NCBI RefSeq assembly: GCF_001612765.1
Contig: NZ_BDBB01000011.1
Coordinates: forward strand, 62,001-126,000
Source: Nocardia arthritidis NBRC 100137
GTDB taxonomy: Bacteria; Actinomycetota; Actinomycetes; Mycobacteriales; Mycobacteriaceae
Direction: 5' to 3'
DNA length: 64,000 nucleotides
The notes below the pieces were generated by a model, which did no database searches, was not told where the DNA came from, and was given only the letters and a program-made list of their open reading frames with translations. Position 1 is the stretch's first letter; each line of letters starts with the position of its first letter. Positions 18,213 through 27,383 of this stretch are shown here, piece by piece. A program made the translations under genes and the position numbers.

Positions 18213-18899
18213 GTGAAGGATCTGGTCGACACCACGGAGATGTATCTCCGTACCATCTACGACCTCGAGGAGGAGGGCGTGGTGCCCCTGCGCGCCCGGA
18301 TCGCCGAGCGCCTCGAACAGAGTGGTCCCACCGTGAGCCAAACCGTCGCGCGGATGGAACGTGACGGTTTGCTGCTGGTTGCCGGAGACCGTCATCTCGA
18401 GCTGACCGAGAAGGGGCGCAGCATGGCCGTCGCGGTCATGCGCAAGCACCGGCTGGCCGAACGGCTGCTCGTCGACATCATCGGCCTCGACTGGCAGAAC
18501 GTGCACGCGGAGGCCTGTCGCTGGGAGCATGTGATGAGCGAAGACGTCGAGCGCCGCCTGGTCGAGGTGCTCAACCACCCCACCACCTCCCCGTACGGCA
18601 ACCCCATCCCCGGCCTCGACGAGCTGGGCATCATTCCGCCCGCCTCCGCCGACGAGACGCTGCTGCGCCTGTCCGATCTGCCGCACGGCCAGCTGCACGC
18701 CGTCGTCGTGCGCAGGCTCGCCGAGCACATCCAGACCGACCCGGAGGTCATCGGCCGGCTGCGCGAGGCGGGCGTGGTCCCTGATGCTCGCGTCACGGTG
18801 GAGACGAAACAGGGGTCGGTGGTCATCACCGTGCCCGGCCACGACGGCTTCGAACTGCCCGACGAGATGGCGCACGCCGTCCAGGTGAAGCTGGCCTGA
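18213..18899 (+). CDS. ideR: Iron-dependent regulator IdeR (DtxR family)
   Basis: A 228-residue metal-activated repressor. The N-terminal helix-turn-helix (LRARIAERLEQSGPTVSQTVARMERDGLL) and the metal-site residues in HRLAERLLVDIIGLDWQNVHAEACRWEHVMS are nearly identical to mycobacterial IdeR, with the key Cys-Glu-His set of the primary site intact. A C-terminal SH3-like domain follows. With Fe2+ it represses siderophore genes and activates iron storage. It starts at GTG and is followed three bases later by the galE-like gene, so the two are cotranscribed. I found no IdeR box at its own promoter. Confidence 0.95.
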   Translation: MKDLVDTTEMYLRTIYDLEEEGVVPLRARIAERLEQSGPTVSQTVARMERDGLLLVAGDRHLELTEKGRSMAVAVMRKHRLAERLLVDIIGLDWQNVHAEACRWEHVMSEDVERRLVEVLNHPTTSPYGNPIPGLDELGIIPPASADETLLRLSDLPHGQLHAVVVRRLAEHIQTDPEVIGRLREAGVVPDARVTVETKQGSVVITVPGHDGFELPDEMAHAVQVKLA

Positions 18900-18902
18900 C
18901 GC

Positions 18903-19883
18903 GTGAAACTTCTCGTCACAGGTGGCGCGGGCTACGTCGGCGGCGTCTGCGCTCAGGTCCTGCTGGAAGCCGGCCACGAAGTGGTCGTGATCGATGATCT
19001 GTCCACCGGCAATGCCGACGGCGTCCCTTCCGCCGCCCGGTTCGTCGAGGGTGACGTGGCGGTCGCCGCGCCGCGGCTGCTGGCCGCAGAACCCTTCGAC
19101 GGAGTCCTGCATTTCGCGGCGCAGTCGCTGGTCGGCGAGTCGGTGCAGCAGCCGGAGAAGTACTGGCACGGCAATGTGGTGAAGACGTTCGAACTGCTGG
19201 AGGCCATGCGGCGCGCGGGAACGCCGCGACTGGTCTTCTCCTCCACCGCGGCGGTCTACGGCGAACCGGAGCAGGTCCCGATCACCGAGGACGCTCCGAC
19301 CCGCCCGACCAATCCGTACGGCGCGTCGAAGCTGGCCATCGACCACGCCATCACCTCCTACGCGGTCGCGCACGGGCTGGCGGCGACCAGCCTGCGGTAC
19401 TTCAATGTCGCCGGCGCCTACGGTGGCCTCGGCGAGAACCGGGTCGTGGAAACGCATCTCATCCCCCTGGTGTTGCAGGTCGCGGCGGGGCATCGCAAGG
19501 CGATCTCGGTCTTCGGCACCGATTGGCCCACCCCCGACGGCACCGCGGTCCGCGATTACATCCACATCCGCGACCTCGCTCAGGCCCATCTGCTGGCTTC
19601 GGCGACCGCCGAAGCGGGGACCCATCGGATCTACAACCTCGGCAGCGGCACCGGATTCTCCGTTCGCGAGGTGATCTCGGCCTGCGAGCGCGTCACCGGC
19701 CTGCCGATCACCGCGCAGGACGCGCCCCGCCGCCCGGGCGACCCGGCGACGCTCATCGCGTCCAGCGAACGTGCCATCACCGAGCTCGGCTGGCGTCCCG
19801 AACACAACGATCTCGACGAGATCGTCACCGACGCCTGGGCTTTCCTGCAGTCGCTCGGTCCCCGCGCGCACAGCGCGAAATAA
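18903..19883 (+). CDS. galE: UDP-glucose 4-epimerase-like NAD-dependent epimerase
   Basis: A 326-residue extended short-chain dehydrogenase. The NAD motif TGGAGYVGG is at residues 6-14, VIDDLSTGN at about 28-36, the catalytic Ser in [13 protein letters not shown], and the YxxxK in [19 protein letters not shown] and [14 protein letters not shown] are typical of GalE. It interconverts UDP-glucose and UDP-galactose, feeding arabinogalactan and other cell-wall sugars. GTG start, three bases after the ideR stop. The coupling to ideR is unusual compared with mycobacteria. A hairpin follows at 19894. Confidence 0.87.
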   Translation: MKLLVTGGAGYVGGVCAQVLLEAGHEVVVIDDLSTGNADGVPSAARFVEGDVAVAAPRLLAAEPFDGVLHFAAQSLVGESVQQPEKYWHGNVVKTFELLEAMRRAGTPRLVFSSTAAVYGEPEQVPITEDAPTRPTNPYGASKLAIDHAITSYAVAHGLAATSLRYFNVAGAYGGLGENRVVETHLIPLVLQVAAGHRKAISVFGTDWPTPDGTAVRDYIHIRDLAQAHLLASATAEAGTHRIYNLGSGTGFSVREVISACERVTGLPITAQDAPRRPGDPATLIASSERAITELGWRPEHNDLDEIVTDAWAFLQSLGPRAHSAK

Positions 19884-19893
19884 CCGCGCCCGC

Positions 19894-19928
19894 ACCGCCC
19901 GGGCCGGCCCAGTGCCGACTCGGGCGGT
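19894..19928 (+). terminator. Hairpin after galE-like gene
   Basis: ACCGCCCG and CGGGCGGT form an eight-base perfect stem 11 bases after the stop codon. There is no T run, which is common for terminators in high-GC actinobacteria. Confidence 0.5.
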
Positions 19929-20085
19929 CACGATCGCGCCACCGTGCCGGAGCCCGGATCGCCGTGTGCCGGGCATGCGTGCGAAGCGGCCGCGCATCGC
20001 GAAGTCATCGGAATGCTTCCGCACCCGGCCCGGCTCGCCGGACTACGCATCGCGGACTCGCCGAACGCTAGTGGGACAACGGATC

Positions 20086-21450
20086 TCACGACGTCGGCGC
20101 GCCGAGGTCGACACCGAGACCGGCGGCGGTTCGGTAGCCACTGTGCGCGAGCCGGCGCAGCTGTTCCGGGCGCATGCCCAGGCGCAGCGAGGTATCGAGC
20201 AGCATCGCCATCGGGTGTCCCGGGTCCGCCTCCAGCGCGGCCTCCAACGCGATGCCCGCCAACGGTCCGTCGCCACGGACGTAGGCGCTGTAACCGAGCA
20301 GAGCGGCGGCCTCGGCACGATCGGCGCCGGACAGCGCGCGGGTCAGCGCGGCCCACACCGCCTCGGCCGCGTCGGCGTGGTCGCCGACGGCCAAGGCGAA
20401 CATCGAGTCGCGCACCGCCCTATCTCGCAGGGCTGCCGTTATTTTCGCGAGCTCGGGCGCCATCAGCGTGGCGCCCGAGGCGGTGTTGGCGATCTGCCAC
20501 AGCACATGGTCGAGCGCTTGCCTGCTGTATCCGATCGGATCGCCGCGGCGCGCGGCCCTGGCATAGCGTTCACGCGCGCGCGCCAGCGCGTCCTGTAGAT
20601 GCGCGGCCACCTCGGCATGCGCGAGTGGGTCCCGCGCGACCAGTTCGGTGAGTTCGGAACGCGAACCGCGGATCGGCCTGCCGTCCAGCACGTGGGTCAG
20701 CGTCACCAGCGAGGCCGCCGGATCCCGGAGCACCCCGCGCCGCTGCGGACCCGCCAACGTCCACCAGCGCTGCCCGGCGGCGATCGCACGCACCGCCCAC
20801 ACTCCGCCGAGCGAGATGTCGCACGCCGCCAACCTCCTGCCGAACGAGCCGACCAGCACGTCGAATCGTCCGGCCGCGCATTCCGGCCGGTCTGCGCCCG
20901 CCCCTGGTTCCACGGCGCGTTCGTCCACGACGACGGCCAGGACCTCGGCCGCCTCGTCGTGCGCGCAGATCCGCGCGACCGCCGCCGCCAATGTCGCGCC
21001 CCGTACCCGCCGCCCGCTGGGCGAGTCCAGATCGAACCGCACCACCGCGTCGACTACCGCGCCACCCGCGGTCCCGTGCCGGAGGACGAGCACGACCACC
21101 GACCGTTCCGGGGTGAAGCCCAGCATGGCGGGCACTCCGGCGATCAACTCCGCCGGGTTGTCCACGCACACAACGTGATCAGGCACACCCCGGAACGGCG
21201 GATGTTCATCACGGCATCGGGCATCGTCTGCCACGCCACCGGGGTTCCATGCGTCCGTTCCCCTCTGCGCGATATGCGAAGAGGAGTACGGCGCGACCAG
21301 GGCGGCGGGAGAGCCGCACACCTCGGCCTCGGAAGGAACGCCGGAGAGCGAGGAATCACTGCCGGTGCCAGGCCGGAAGGTGTCGCCTTTGCCCGCATAG
21401 CCGGTATCGACCGGCTCGGGAGCGGGAAACGGGGTCGCGGAATTGGTCAT
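20086..21450 (-). CDS. DUF4192 protein
   Basis: A 454-residue conserved actinobacterial protein of unknown function. The first 80 residues are polar and probably disordered; then the DUF4192 core starts at VDNPAELIAGVPAMLGFTPERSVVVLVLR and runs through VLAVVVDERAVEPG. The C-terminal third is a helical repeat-like region (SMFALAVGDHADAAEAVWAALTRAL, ADPGHPMAMLLDTSLRLGMRPEQL). It lies on the opposite strand between ideR and the PAC2 gene, in the position of Rv2712c. No signal peptide or membrane segment. Confidence 0.82.
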   Translation of the reverse strand: MTNSATPFPAPEPVDTGYAGKGDTFRPGTGSDSSLSGVPSEAEVCGSPAALVAPYSSSHIAQRGTDAWNPGGVADDARCRDEHPPFRGVPDHVVCVDNPAELIAGVPAMLGFTPERSVVVLVLRHGTAGGAVVDAVVRFDLDSPSGRRVRGATLAAAVARICAHDEAAEVLAVVVDERAVEPGAGADRPECAAGRFDVLVGSFGRRLAACDISLGGVWAVRAIAAGQRWWTLAGPQRRGVLRDPAASLVTLTHVLDGRPIRGSRSELTELVARDPLAHAEVAAHLQDALARARERYARAARRGDPIGYSRQALDHVLWQIANTASGATLMAPELAKITAALRDRAVRDSMFALAVGDHADAAEAVWAALTRALSGADRAEAAALLGYSAYVRGDGPLAGIALEAALEADPGHPMAMLLDTSLRLGMRPEQLRRLAHSGYRTAAGLGVDLGAPTS

Positions 21451-21608
21451 GCTTCGACCATGCGGCCTGGCTGTCTCCGGCCCGCGCCGCCGACCTGGCG
21501 ATTCCGCTGCCCTGGGGATTTCGCTTCACGCTGTGCACGACTCGACCGGCACGACGGACGTATCGCAATTCGTGTCGGTGGCGCCTGCTACCGTGCCGCC
21601 CCTGCCCG

Positions 21609-22307
21609 CTATCTCTCGCGCACTTTGCGCACCGCGGTGGCGAACAGGGCATCCAACGCCGCGGCATCCGGTTCGTCATCGGCGAAGGACATATACGTCA
21701 CCGAGACACGCACATCTCCGGCCTGCGCGACATGGGTGCGCATGGACTGGATCAGCTGGGTGCCGCCCGCCTCCGGCCGCACGGTCCTGCGCAGCGAAAG
21801 GGCGTCGTCGGCGTCGATCGGCGGTGGCGGAGCCAGCTCGGTCGTCACCGTTGTGGCGGCGCCCGCCCGCTGCACCCGCACCGATCCGCACTGCTCCAGC
21901 CGGGCGCGCAGTGCCGTCAACGGCTCGCCGGTGCGCGTCAATTCGACGGTCAGCGTGGCACGCGTGACGTCGTCCGTGCCGACCGCCATGGCGGTGTGCT
22001 CGGGGCCGAAGTCCTGGTTCGGCGGCATACAGCGGCTGGGCTGGACATTCGCACCGCGGCCCATGCCGTCCAGATCGCCCGCCGCCTGGGCCACGGCTTC
22101 CTGCGGCAGCACCACCGCCGTATAGGGCGGCGGGAACTGGTTCGCATCCGGCAACAGCGTCGGTAGTTCGGCGCTCACGTGCCGGGTCACCGTGGCGGGC
22201 ACCGAGGCGATCGGGCGCCCCGGTACCGTCGACCCGCATCCTGCGAGCAGCACCGCGCAGGCGACGGGCGCCACCCAGCCCGGCCGCATGCGCCTCGAAT
22301 CCGCCAC
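21609..22307 (-). CDS. Secreted lipoprotein, sensor-domain-like
   Basis: A 232-residue lipoprotein. The signal peptide ends at the lipobox LLAGC (Cys24 counting from the chosen GTG). The mature domain (about 200 residues, two Cys in RCMPPN and QCGSV) resembles the extracellular PknH/LppH-type sensor domain, including AMAVGTDDVTRATLTVEL. Ligand unknown. GTG at 22307 is preferred because a run of six G lies seven bases upstream; ATG at 22289 would shorten the n-region but keep the lipobox. It is transcribed away from the PAC2 gene. Confidence 0.7.
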   Translation of the reverse strand: MADSRRMRPGWVAPVACAVLLAGCGSTVPGRPIASVPATVTRHVSAELPTLLPDANQFPPPYTAVVLPQEAVAQAAGDLDGMGRGANVQPSRCMPPNQDFGPEHTAMAVGTDDVTRATLTVELTRTGEPLTALRARLEQCGSVRVQRAGAATTVTTELAPPPPIDADDALSLRRTVRPEAGGTQLIQSMRTHVAQAGDVRVSVTYMSFADDEPDAAALDALFATAVRKVRER

Positions 22308-22591
22308 GGTCACACCCCCCACTGTGCCAAACTCCTGGTGTCCAGCCGGCGATGCCACGCCGCCGGGCCGGGAATGCGCGAGCCACCGATGCTGTTGCCT
22401 CGGAGTACGGGTCGGTGTCCGGCCGTGCGCGGTGACCGCCACAGCATGGGGGACAATGGACAGCGGTCCCCGGTCCGGACGACTGCTCGTCTCGCACCAC
22501 CAGCAAGGGTGGCGAACGATCGGGCAGGCAACCACACTGGCGCGTGAGGTACGCGTCCGGGCCGCAGGAGCCGCGCAGGAAGGAGTACGCG

Positions 22592-23536
22592 ATGGACTAC
22601 GAGTCGCGAATGTACGAACTGGAGTTCCCCGCTCCGCAGCTGTCGTCCGCCGACGGCGCGGGCCCGGTCCTGGTGCACGGGCTGGAGGGTTTCACCGACG
22701 CCGGGCACGCCGTACGGCTGGCGACCACGCACCTGCGCGAAAGCCTCGAAAGCGAACTGGTCGCTTCGTTCGACGTGGACGAACTGCTGGACTACCGGTC
22801 GCGCCGGCCGCTCATGACGTTCAAGACCGATCATTTCTCCGATTACGCCGAGCCGGAACTCAACCTCTGGGCACTGCGGGACACCGCGGGGACCCCGTTC
22901 CTGTTGCTCGCGGGCCTGGAACCGGACCTACGCTGGGAGAAGTTCACCACCGCGGTGCGATTGCTCGCCGAACAGCTGGGCGTGCGCCGCAGCATCGGCC
23001 TCAGCGCCATCCCGATGGCCATTCCGCACACCCGCCCACTCGGCGTGACCGCGCATTCCTCCGATCGCGACCTGATCTCGGACCATCAGCGGTGGCCTGG
23101 CGAGCTGCAGGTGCCGGGCAGCGCGTCGTCGCTGCTGGAATTCCGCATGGCGCAGCATGGGCACGAGTCGGTCGGCTTCTCGGTGCACGTGCCGCACTAC
23201 CTGGCGCAGACCGCCTATCCGGAGGCCGCGCAGACGCTGCTGGAGAACGTCGCCGACAACGCGGGGCTGGAGTTCCCGCTGGCCGCGCTCGGGGAGGCCG
23301 CCGCCCGGGTGCGTGAACAGGTCAACGAGCACATCGCGGGTAACGCCGAGGTGGAGACCGTCGTGCACGCCCTGGAACGGCAGTACGACAGCTTCGTCAC
23401 CGCGCAGGAGCGGCAGTCGAGCCTGCTGGTGGGCGACGGCGAGTTGCCCAGCGGCGACGAACTGGGCGCCGAGTTCGAGCGATTCCTCGCCGAGCAGAGC
23501 CGTGACAAGGGCGAGGACGAGGGCGAGCAGGACTGA
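22592..23536 (+). CDS. PAC2-family protein (Rv2714-like)
   Basis: A 314-residue PAC2 (DUF75 superfamily) protein. Conserved stretches include VLVHGLEGFTDAGHAVRLATTHL near residue 27, GLEPDLRWEKFTTAV, and VPHYLAQTAYPEAAQTLLENV. PAC2 proteins include the proteasome assembly chaperone; the mycobacterial homologue is structurally known but its role is not. Actinobacteria have a proteasome, so a chaperone role is conceivable, not shown. The start is fixed by AGGAAGGAG six bases before ATG. A helicase gene follows after 69 bases on the same strand. Confidence 0.87.
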   Translation: MDYESRMYELEFPAPQLSSADGAGPVLVHGLEGFTDAGHAVRLATTHLRESLESELVASFDVDELLDYRSRRPLMTFKTDHFSDYAEPELNLWALRDTAGTPFLLLAGLEPDLRWEKFTTAVRLLAEQLGVRRSIGLSAIPMAIPHTRPLGVTAHSSDRDLISDHQRWPGELQVPGSASSLLEFRMAQHGHESVGFSVHVPHYLAQTAYPEAAQTLLENVADNAGLEFPLAALGEAAARVREQVNEHIAGNAEVETVVHALERQYDSFVTAQERQSSLLVGDGELPSGDELGAEFERFLAEQSRDKGEDEGEQD

Positions 23537-23605
23537 GCCGCGCGCCGGCCGGGTCCCGGTCGCCCCTGCACGGCCGCTCGTCGGCGAGGCCGTAGGGTGG
23601 TCGGA

Positions 23606-26104
23606 GTGGATCTGACCGAACTGCTCGACATCCCGGGGACCGACGCCGACGCGCTCTACGAGTCGTTCGGGACGTGGGCCGCCGAGCAGGGCACCCCGCT
23701 CTACCCGGCGCAGGACGAGGCGCTGCTCGAGCTGGCATCCGGATCCAACGTCATCCTCGCCACCCCAACCGGTTCCGGGAAATCACTCGTCGCGGTCGGC
23801 GCGCATCTGTTCGCCCTGACCCAGGGGGTGCGCACCTACTACACCGCCCCGATCAAGGCGCTGGTGAGCGAGAAATTCTTCGCTCTCTGCGAGGTGTTCG
23901 GGGCCGAACGCGTCGGCATGGTCACCGGCGACGCCGCGGTGAATCCGGAGGCGCCGATCATCTGCGCGACCGCGGAGATCCTGGCCAACCTGGCGCTGCG
24001 CGAGGGCGCGGACGCCGCCGTCGGCCAAGTCGTGATGGACGAGTTCCACTTCTATTCCGACCCCGACCGGGGGTGGGCCTGGCAGGTTCCGTTGCTGGAA
24101 CTGCCCCGCGCCCAGTTCCTGCTCATGTCGGCCACGCTCGGCGAGGTCGACTTCTTCGCCCGTGACCTGGAGCGCCGGACCGGCCGCTCCACCGCGATCG
24201 TCGCGGGTACCGAGCGCCCCGTGCCGCTGAGCTTCTCCTACGCCCGCACCCCGATTACCGAGACTCTCGAGGAACTGGTCACCACCCACCAGGCCCCGGT
24301 GTACGTCGTGCACTTCACCCAGGCCGCCGCGTTGGAGCGCGCGCAGGCGTTGACCAGCGTGAATTTCGCGACGCGCGCCGAGAAGGACGCGATCGCCGGC
24401 GCGCTGGGCGAGTTCCGGTTCGCCGCCGGCTTCGGCAAGACCCTGTCGCGGCTGATCCGGCACGGCATCGGCGTGCATCACGCGGGCATGCTCCCGAAGT
24501 ATCGGCGCCTGGTGGAGCGTCTGGCACAGGACGGCCTGCTGAAGGTGGTGTGCGGCACCGACACCCTCGGCGTCGGCATCAACGTGCCCATCCGCACCGT
24601 GCTGCTCACCGGGCTGACCAAGTTCGACGGCGTGCGCACCCGCAGGCTCAAGGCACGGGAGTTCCACCAGATCGCGGGCCGCGCGGGCCGAGCCGGTTAC
24701 GACACCATGGGCACCGTCGTCGTGCAGGCTCCCGAACACGAGGTGGAGAACACCCGGCTGCTGGCCAAGGCGGGCGATGATCCCAAGAAGCAGCGCAAGG
24801 TACAGCGACGCAAGCCGCCGGAAGGCTTCGTGTCCTGGAGCGAGGAGACCTTCGACCGCTTGGTCACCGCGCAGCCGGAGCCGATGGTGTCGCGTTTCAC
24901 GGTGACCAACGCGATGCTGCTGAACGTGATCGCCAGGCCGGGCAACTGCTTCACCGCCATGCGTCACCTGCTCGAGGACAACCACGAGCCGCGTCCCGCC
25001 CAGCGCAGGCACATCCTGCGCGCCATCCGGCTGTATCGCGCGCTGCGCGACGCCGGGGTGGTGCAGCAACTGCCGGAACCGGACGCCCACGGCCGTCGCG
25101 CCCGCCTGACCGTCGACCTGCAGCGCGATTTCGCCCTCGACCAGCCGCTGTCGCCGTTCGCGCTGGCCGCACTGGACCTGCTGGACAAACAGTCCCCGAG
25201 TTATACCCTCGACGTGGTGTCGCTCATCGAATCCACCTTGGAGGATCCGCGCCAGCTGCTGATGGCCCAGCAGCACAAGGCACGCGGCGCGGCGATCGCG
25301 GAGATGAAGGCCGACGGCATCGAGTACGACGAGCGGATGGAGCTGCTCGAAGAGGTGACCTGGCCCAAACCGCTGGCCGAGCTGATCGAACCGGCGTACG
25401 AGACCTATCGTGCCGGCCACCCGTGGGTGTCGGAATTCGCGCCGGCGCCCAAGTCGGTGGTGCGCGACATGATCGAACGCGCCATGACCTTCGCGGAGCT
25501 GATCTCCTTCTACGAGCTGGCCCGCTCCGAGGGCGTGGTGCTGCGCTACCTCGCCGACGCCTACCGCGCGCTGCGGCGCACCGTGCCCGATTCGGCGCGC
25601 ACCGAGGAACTCGACGACATCACCGAATGGCTCGGAGAGCTTGTGCGCCAAGTGGATTCGAGCCTGCTCGACGAGTGGGAGCAACTGACCAACCCGGGTG
25701 CGGAGACCGACGCCGACCAGCTCGCCTTCGGCGCGGAAACGGTGCGCCCGATCACCGCCAACGAGCGCGCCTTCCGGGTCATGGTCCGTAACGCGATGTT
25801 CCGCCGCGTCGAACTGGCCGCACTGCGACGCTGGGACGAACTGGCCGAACTGAGCCCCGGACCGGATTGGGCCGAGGCGCTCGCGGACTACTACGCGGAG
25901 TACGAGCGGATCGGCACGGGCCCCGACGCCCGCGGTCCGCAACTGTTCCAGGTGGAACGAAGACCCGGATTCTGGCAGGTGCGCCAGGTGCTGGACGACC
26001 CGGCGGGCGAGCACGGCTGGTCGATCGACGCGGTGGTCGATCTGGCCGAGTCCGACGCCGCGGGTGAGGTCGTCTTCGACGACCTCACCGTGTCCGCCGG
26101 CTGA
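23606..26104 (+). CDS. Ski2/HelY-like DEAD-box helicase with DUF3516 C-terminus
   Basis: An 832-residue superfamily 2 RNA helicase. Walker A is ATPTGSGKSLVA (about residue 52), the DExH box is DEFHFYSDPDRGW, motif III is MSATLGEVD, and the second lobe has HHAGMLPKYRRLVERL, GTDTLGVGINVPIRTVL and QIAGRAGRAGYD. The last 350 residues form the DUF3516 region (recalled), helical and ending in a small beta-rich part. Probable role in RNA processing or decay. GTG at 23606 is preferred over the in-frame GTG nine bases upstream because of spacing to AGGGTGG. Confidence 0.87.
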   Translation: MDLTELLDIPGTDADALYESFGTWAAEQGTPLYPAQDEALLELASGSNVILATPTGSGKSLVAVGAHLFALTQGVRTYYTAPIKALVSEKFFALCEVFGAERVGMVTGDAAVNPEAPIICATAEILANLALREGADAAVGQVVMDEFHFYSDPDRGWAWQVPLLELPRAQFLLMSATLGEVDFFARDLERRTGRSTAIVAGTERPVPLSFSYARTPITETLEELVTTHQAPVYVVHFTQAAALERAQALTSVNFATRAEKDAIAGALGEFRFAAGFGKTLSRLIRHGIGVHHAGMLPKYRRLVERLAQDGLLKVVCGTDTLGVGINVPIRTVLLTGLTKFDGVRTRRLKAREFHQIAGRAGRAGYDTMGTVVVQAPEHEVENTRLLAKAGDDPKKQRKVQRRKPPEGFVSWSEETFDRLVTAQPEPMVSRFTVTNAMLLNVIARPGNCFTAMRHLLEDNHEPRPAQRRHILRAIRLYRALRDAGVVQQLPEPDAHGRRARLTVDLQRDFALDQPLSPFALAALDLLDKQSPSYTLDVVSLIESTLEDPRQLLMAQQHKARGAAIAEMKADGIEYDERMELLEEVTWPKPLAELIEPAYETYRAGHPWVSEFAPAPKSVVRDMIERAMTFAELISFYELARSEGVVLRYLADAYRALRRTVPDSARTEELDDITEWLGELVRQVDSSLLDEWEQLTNPGAETDADQLAFGAETVRPITANERAFRVMVRNAMFRRVELAALRRWDELAELSPGPDWAEALADYYAEYERIGTGPDARGPQLFQVERRPGFWQVRQVLDDPAGEHGWSIDAVVDLAESDAAGEVVFDDLTVSAG

Positions 26105-26267
26105 GCCCGCATCACCCGTCAGTCCCCTATCCATGCAGGTCAGCAACTCCGTCACGTCGAGAAGACGGGGGTGCGCGACCATGTGGCGAATCCAGGTTTC
26201 GACGGATTCGTTTCTGGGTACGGGCCGCTGATACTCTCTCCCCCGCTGCCCAAGCGAAAGATCAACT

Positions 26268-27383
26268 ATGCCCGAATCGCCCTACCTTGTCATCCATCCC
26301 GAGCGTGTCCGCCAGAATTACCGCGCGCTCGATGCCGCCCTGTCCACAGACACGGGCGCCACGACGAGGATCCGTTTCGCCGTGAAGGCGAGCCCGGTGC
26401 CGGCGATCGTGCGCCTGCTCGACGAGGAGGGCGCGGAATTCGATGTCGCCAGTATCGGCGAGATCGACCTCTGCGTCGGGCTGGGAGTGGCGCCGCAGCG
26501 GTTGTGCTACGGCAACCCGATCAAGAAGGCCGCGCATATCGCCCGGTCCTATGCCTTGGGTGTGCGCCGCTTCGCCTTCGACACCGAGGACGACCTGCTG
26601 CGCATAGCGGAGCACGCGCCCGGCTCCGAGGTGGAATGCCGGTTCCTCGCCTCGGCGCCGGAGTCGCGCACCCCGTTCGGCACGAAGTTCGGCTGCAGCC
26701 CGGGTGAGGCGTTCCGGCTGCTGGTCCGGGCCCGCGACCTCGGGCTCGTGGTCGCCGGGCCGTACTTCCACGTCGGCTCCCAGCAACTGGATCCCACCGC
26801 CTGGCGGATCGGCATCGAGCAGGCGGGCCGGATCGCCGAGGCGCTCGCCGACAAGGACATCGCGGTCGGTTCGGTGAACATCGGCGGCGGGTTGCCGATT
26901 TCCTATGCCGACCCCGCTCCCGGGCTGGGCGAGGTCGCCGCGGTGGTCAAGCATGCCGCGGCCGAATTCCTCTCCGGGGATACCGGATTGGTCGTCGAAC
27001 CGGGCCGGGCACTGGTCGGTTCGGCGGGCACCATTCACGCCGAAGTCGTCGGCGTCCGCACCGCGCCGGACGGCAGGCGCTGGGTGTATCTCGACATCGG
27101 CCGCTACAACGGAATGGCCGAGACCGAGAACGAGTACATCGCCTACCGGTTCGTCACCGACCGGGACGGCGACCCCGTCGACGAGGCGGTGGTGGCCGGT
27201 CCGACCTGCGACGGCGACGATGTACTGTATCAACGCACGCGCGTCCTCCTACCGACCACGTTGCGAGCCGGTGATCGCGTTCGAATCCTCGACACCGGTG
27301 CCTATACCGCGAGCTATTCGTCGGTGTCATTCAATGGTTTTCCGCCCTTGACCGTTCATGTCTCGGGCGCTGAGCGAGAGTGA
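26268..27383 (+). CDS. Ornithine/lysine decarboxylase-like PLP enzyme (fold type III)
   Basis: A 371-residue alanine-racemase-fold decarboxylase. FAVKASP carries the PLP lysine (Lys40), HVGSQ and NIGGGLP are the phosphate-binding stretches, EPGRALVG is the conserved PLP/dimer motif, and GPTCDGDDVL matches the catalytic Cys and substrate Asp of ornithine decarboxylases. It should make putrescine from ornithine (or cadaverine from lysine). Its stop overlaps the GTG start of the SpeD-SpeE fusion by four bases, so the operon could run from amino acid to spermidine. Arginine or diaminopimelate activity is less likely given the Cys motif. Confidence 0.85.
   Translation: MPESPYLVIHPERVRQNYRALDAALSTDTGATTRIRFAVKASPVPAIVRLLDEEGAEFDVASIGEIDLCVGLGVAPQRLCYGNPIKKAAHIARSYALGVRRFAFDTEDDLLRIAEHAPGSEVECRFLASAPESRTPFGTKFGCSPGEAFRLLVRARDLGLVVAGPYFHVGSQQLDPTAWRIGIEQAGRIAEALADKDIAVGSVNIGGGLPISYADPAPGLGEVAAVVKHAAAEFLSGDTGLVVEPGRALVGSAGTIHAEVVGVRTAPDGRRWVYLDIGRYNGMAETENEYIAYRFVTDRDGDPVDEAVVAGPTCDGDDVLYQRTRVLLPTTLRAGDRVRILDTGAYTASYSSVSFNGFPPLTVHVSGAERE

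Noticed and set aside
18006..20024. Upstream extension of the acuC frame to a protein of 1096 residues
   Set aside because: The extra 670 residues run antisense through ideR and the galE-like gene. AcuC family length and an ATG at 18005 support the shorter protein.
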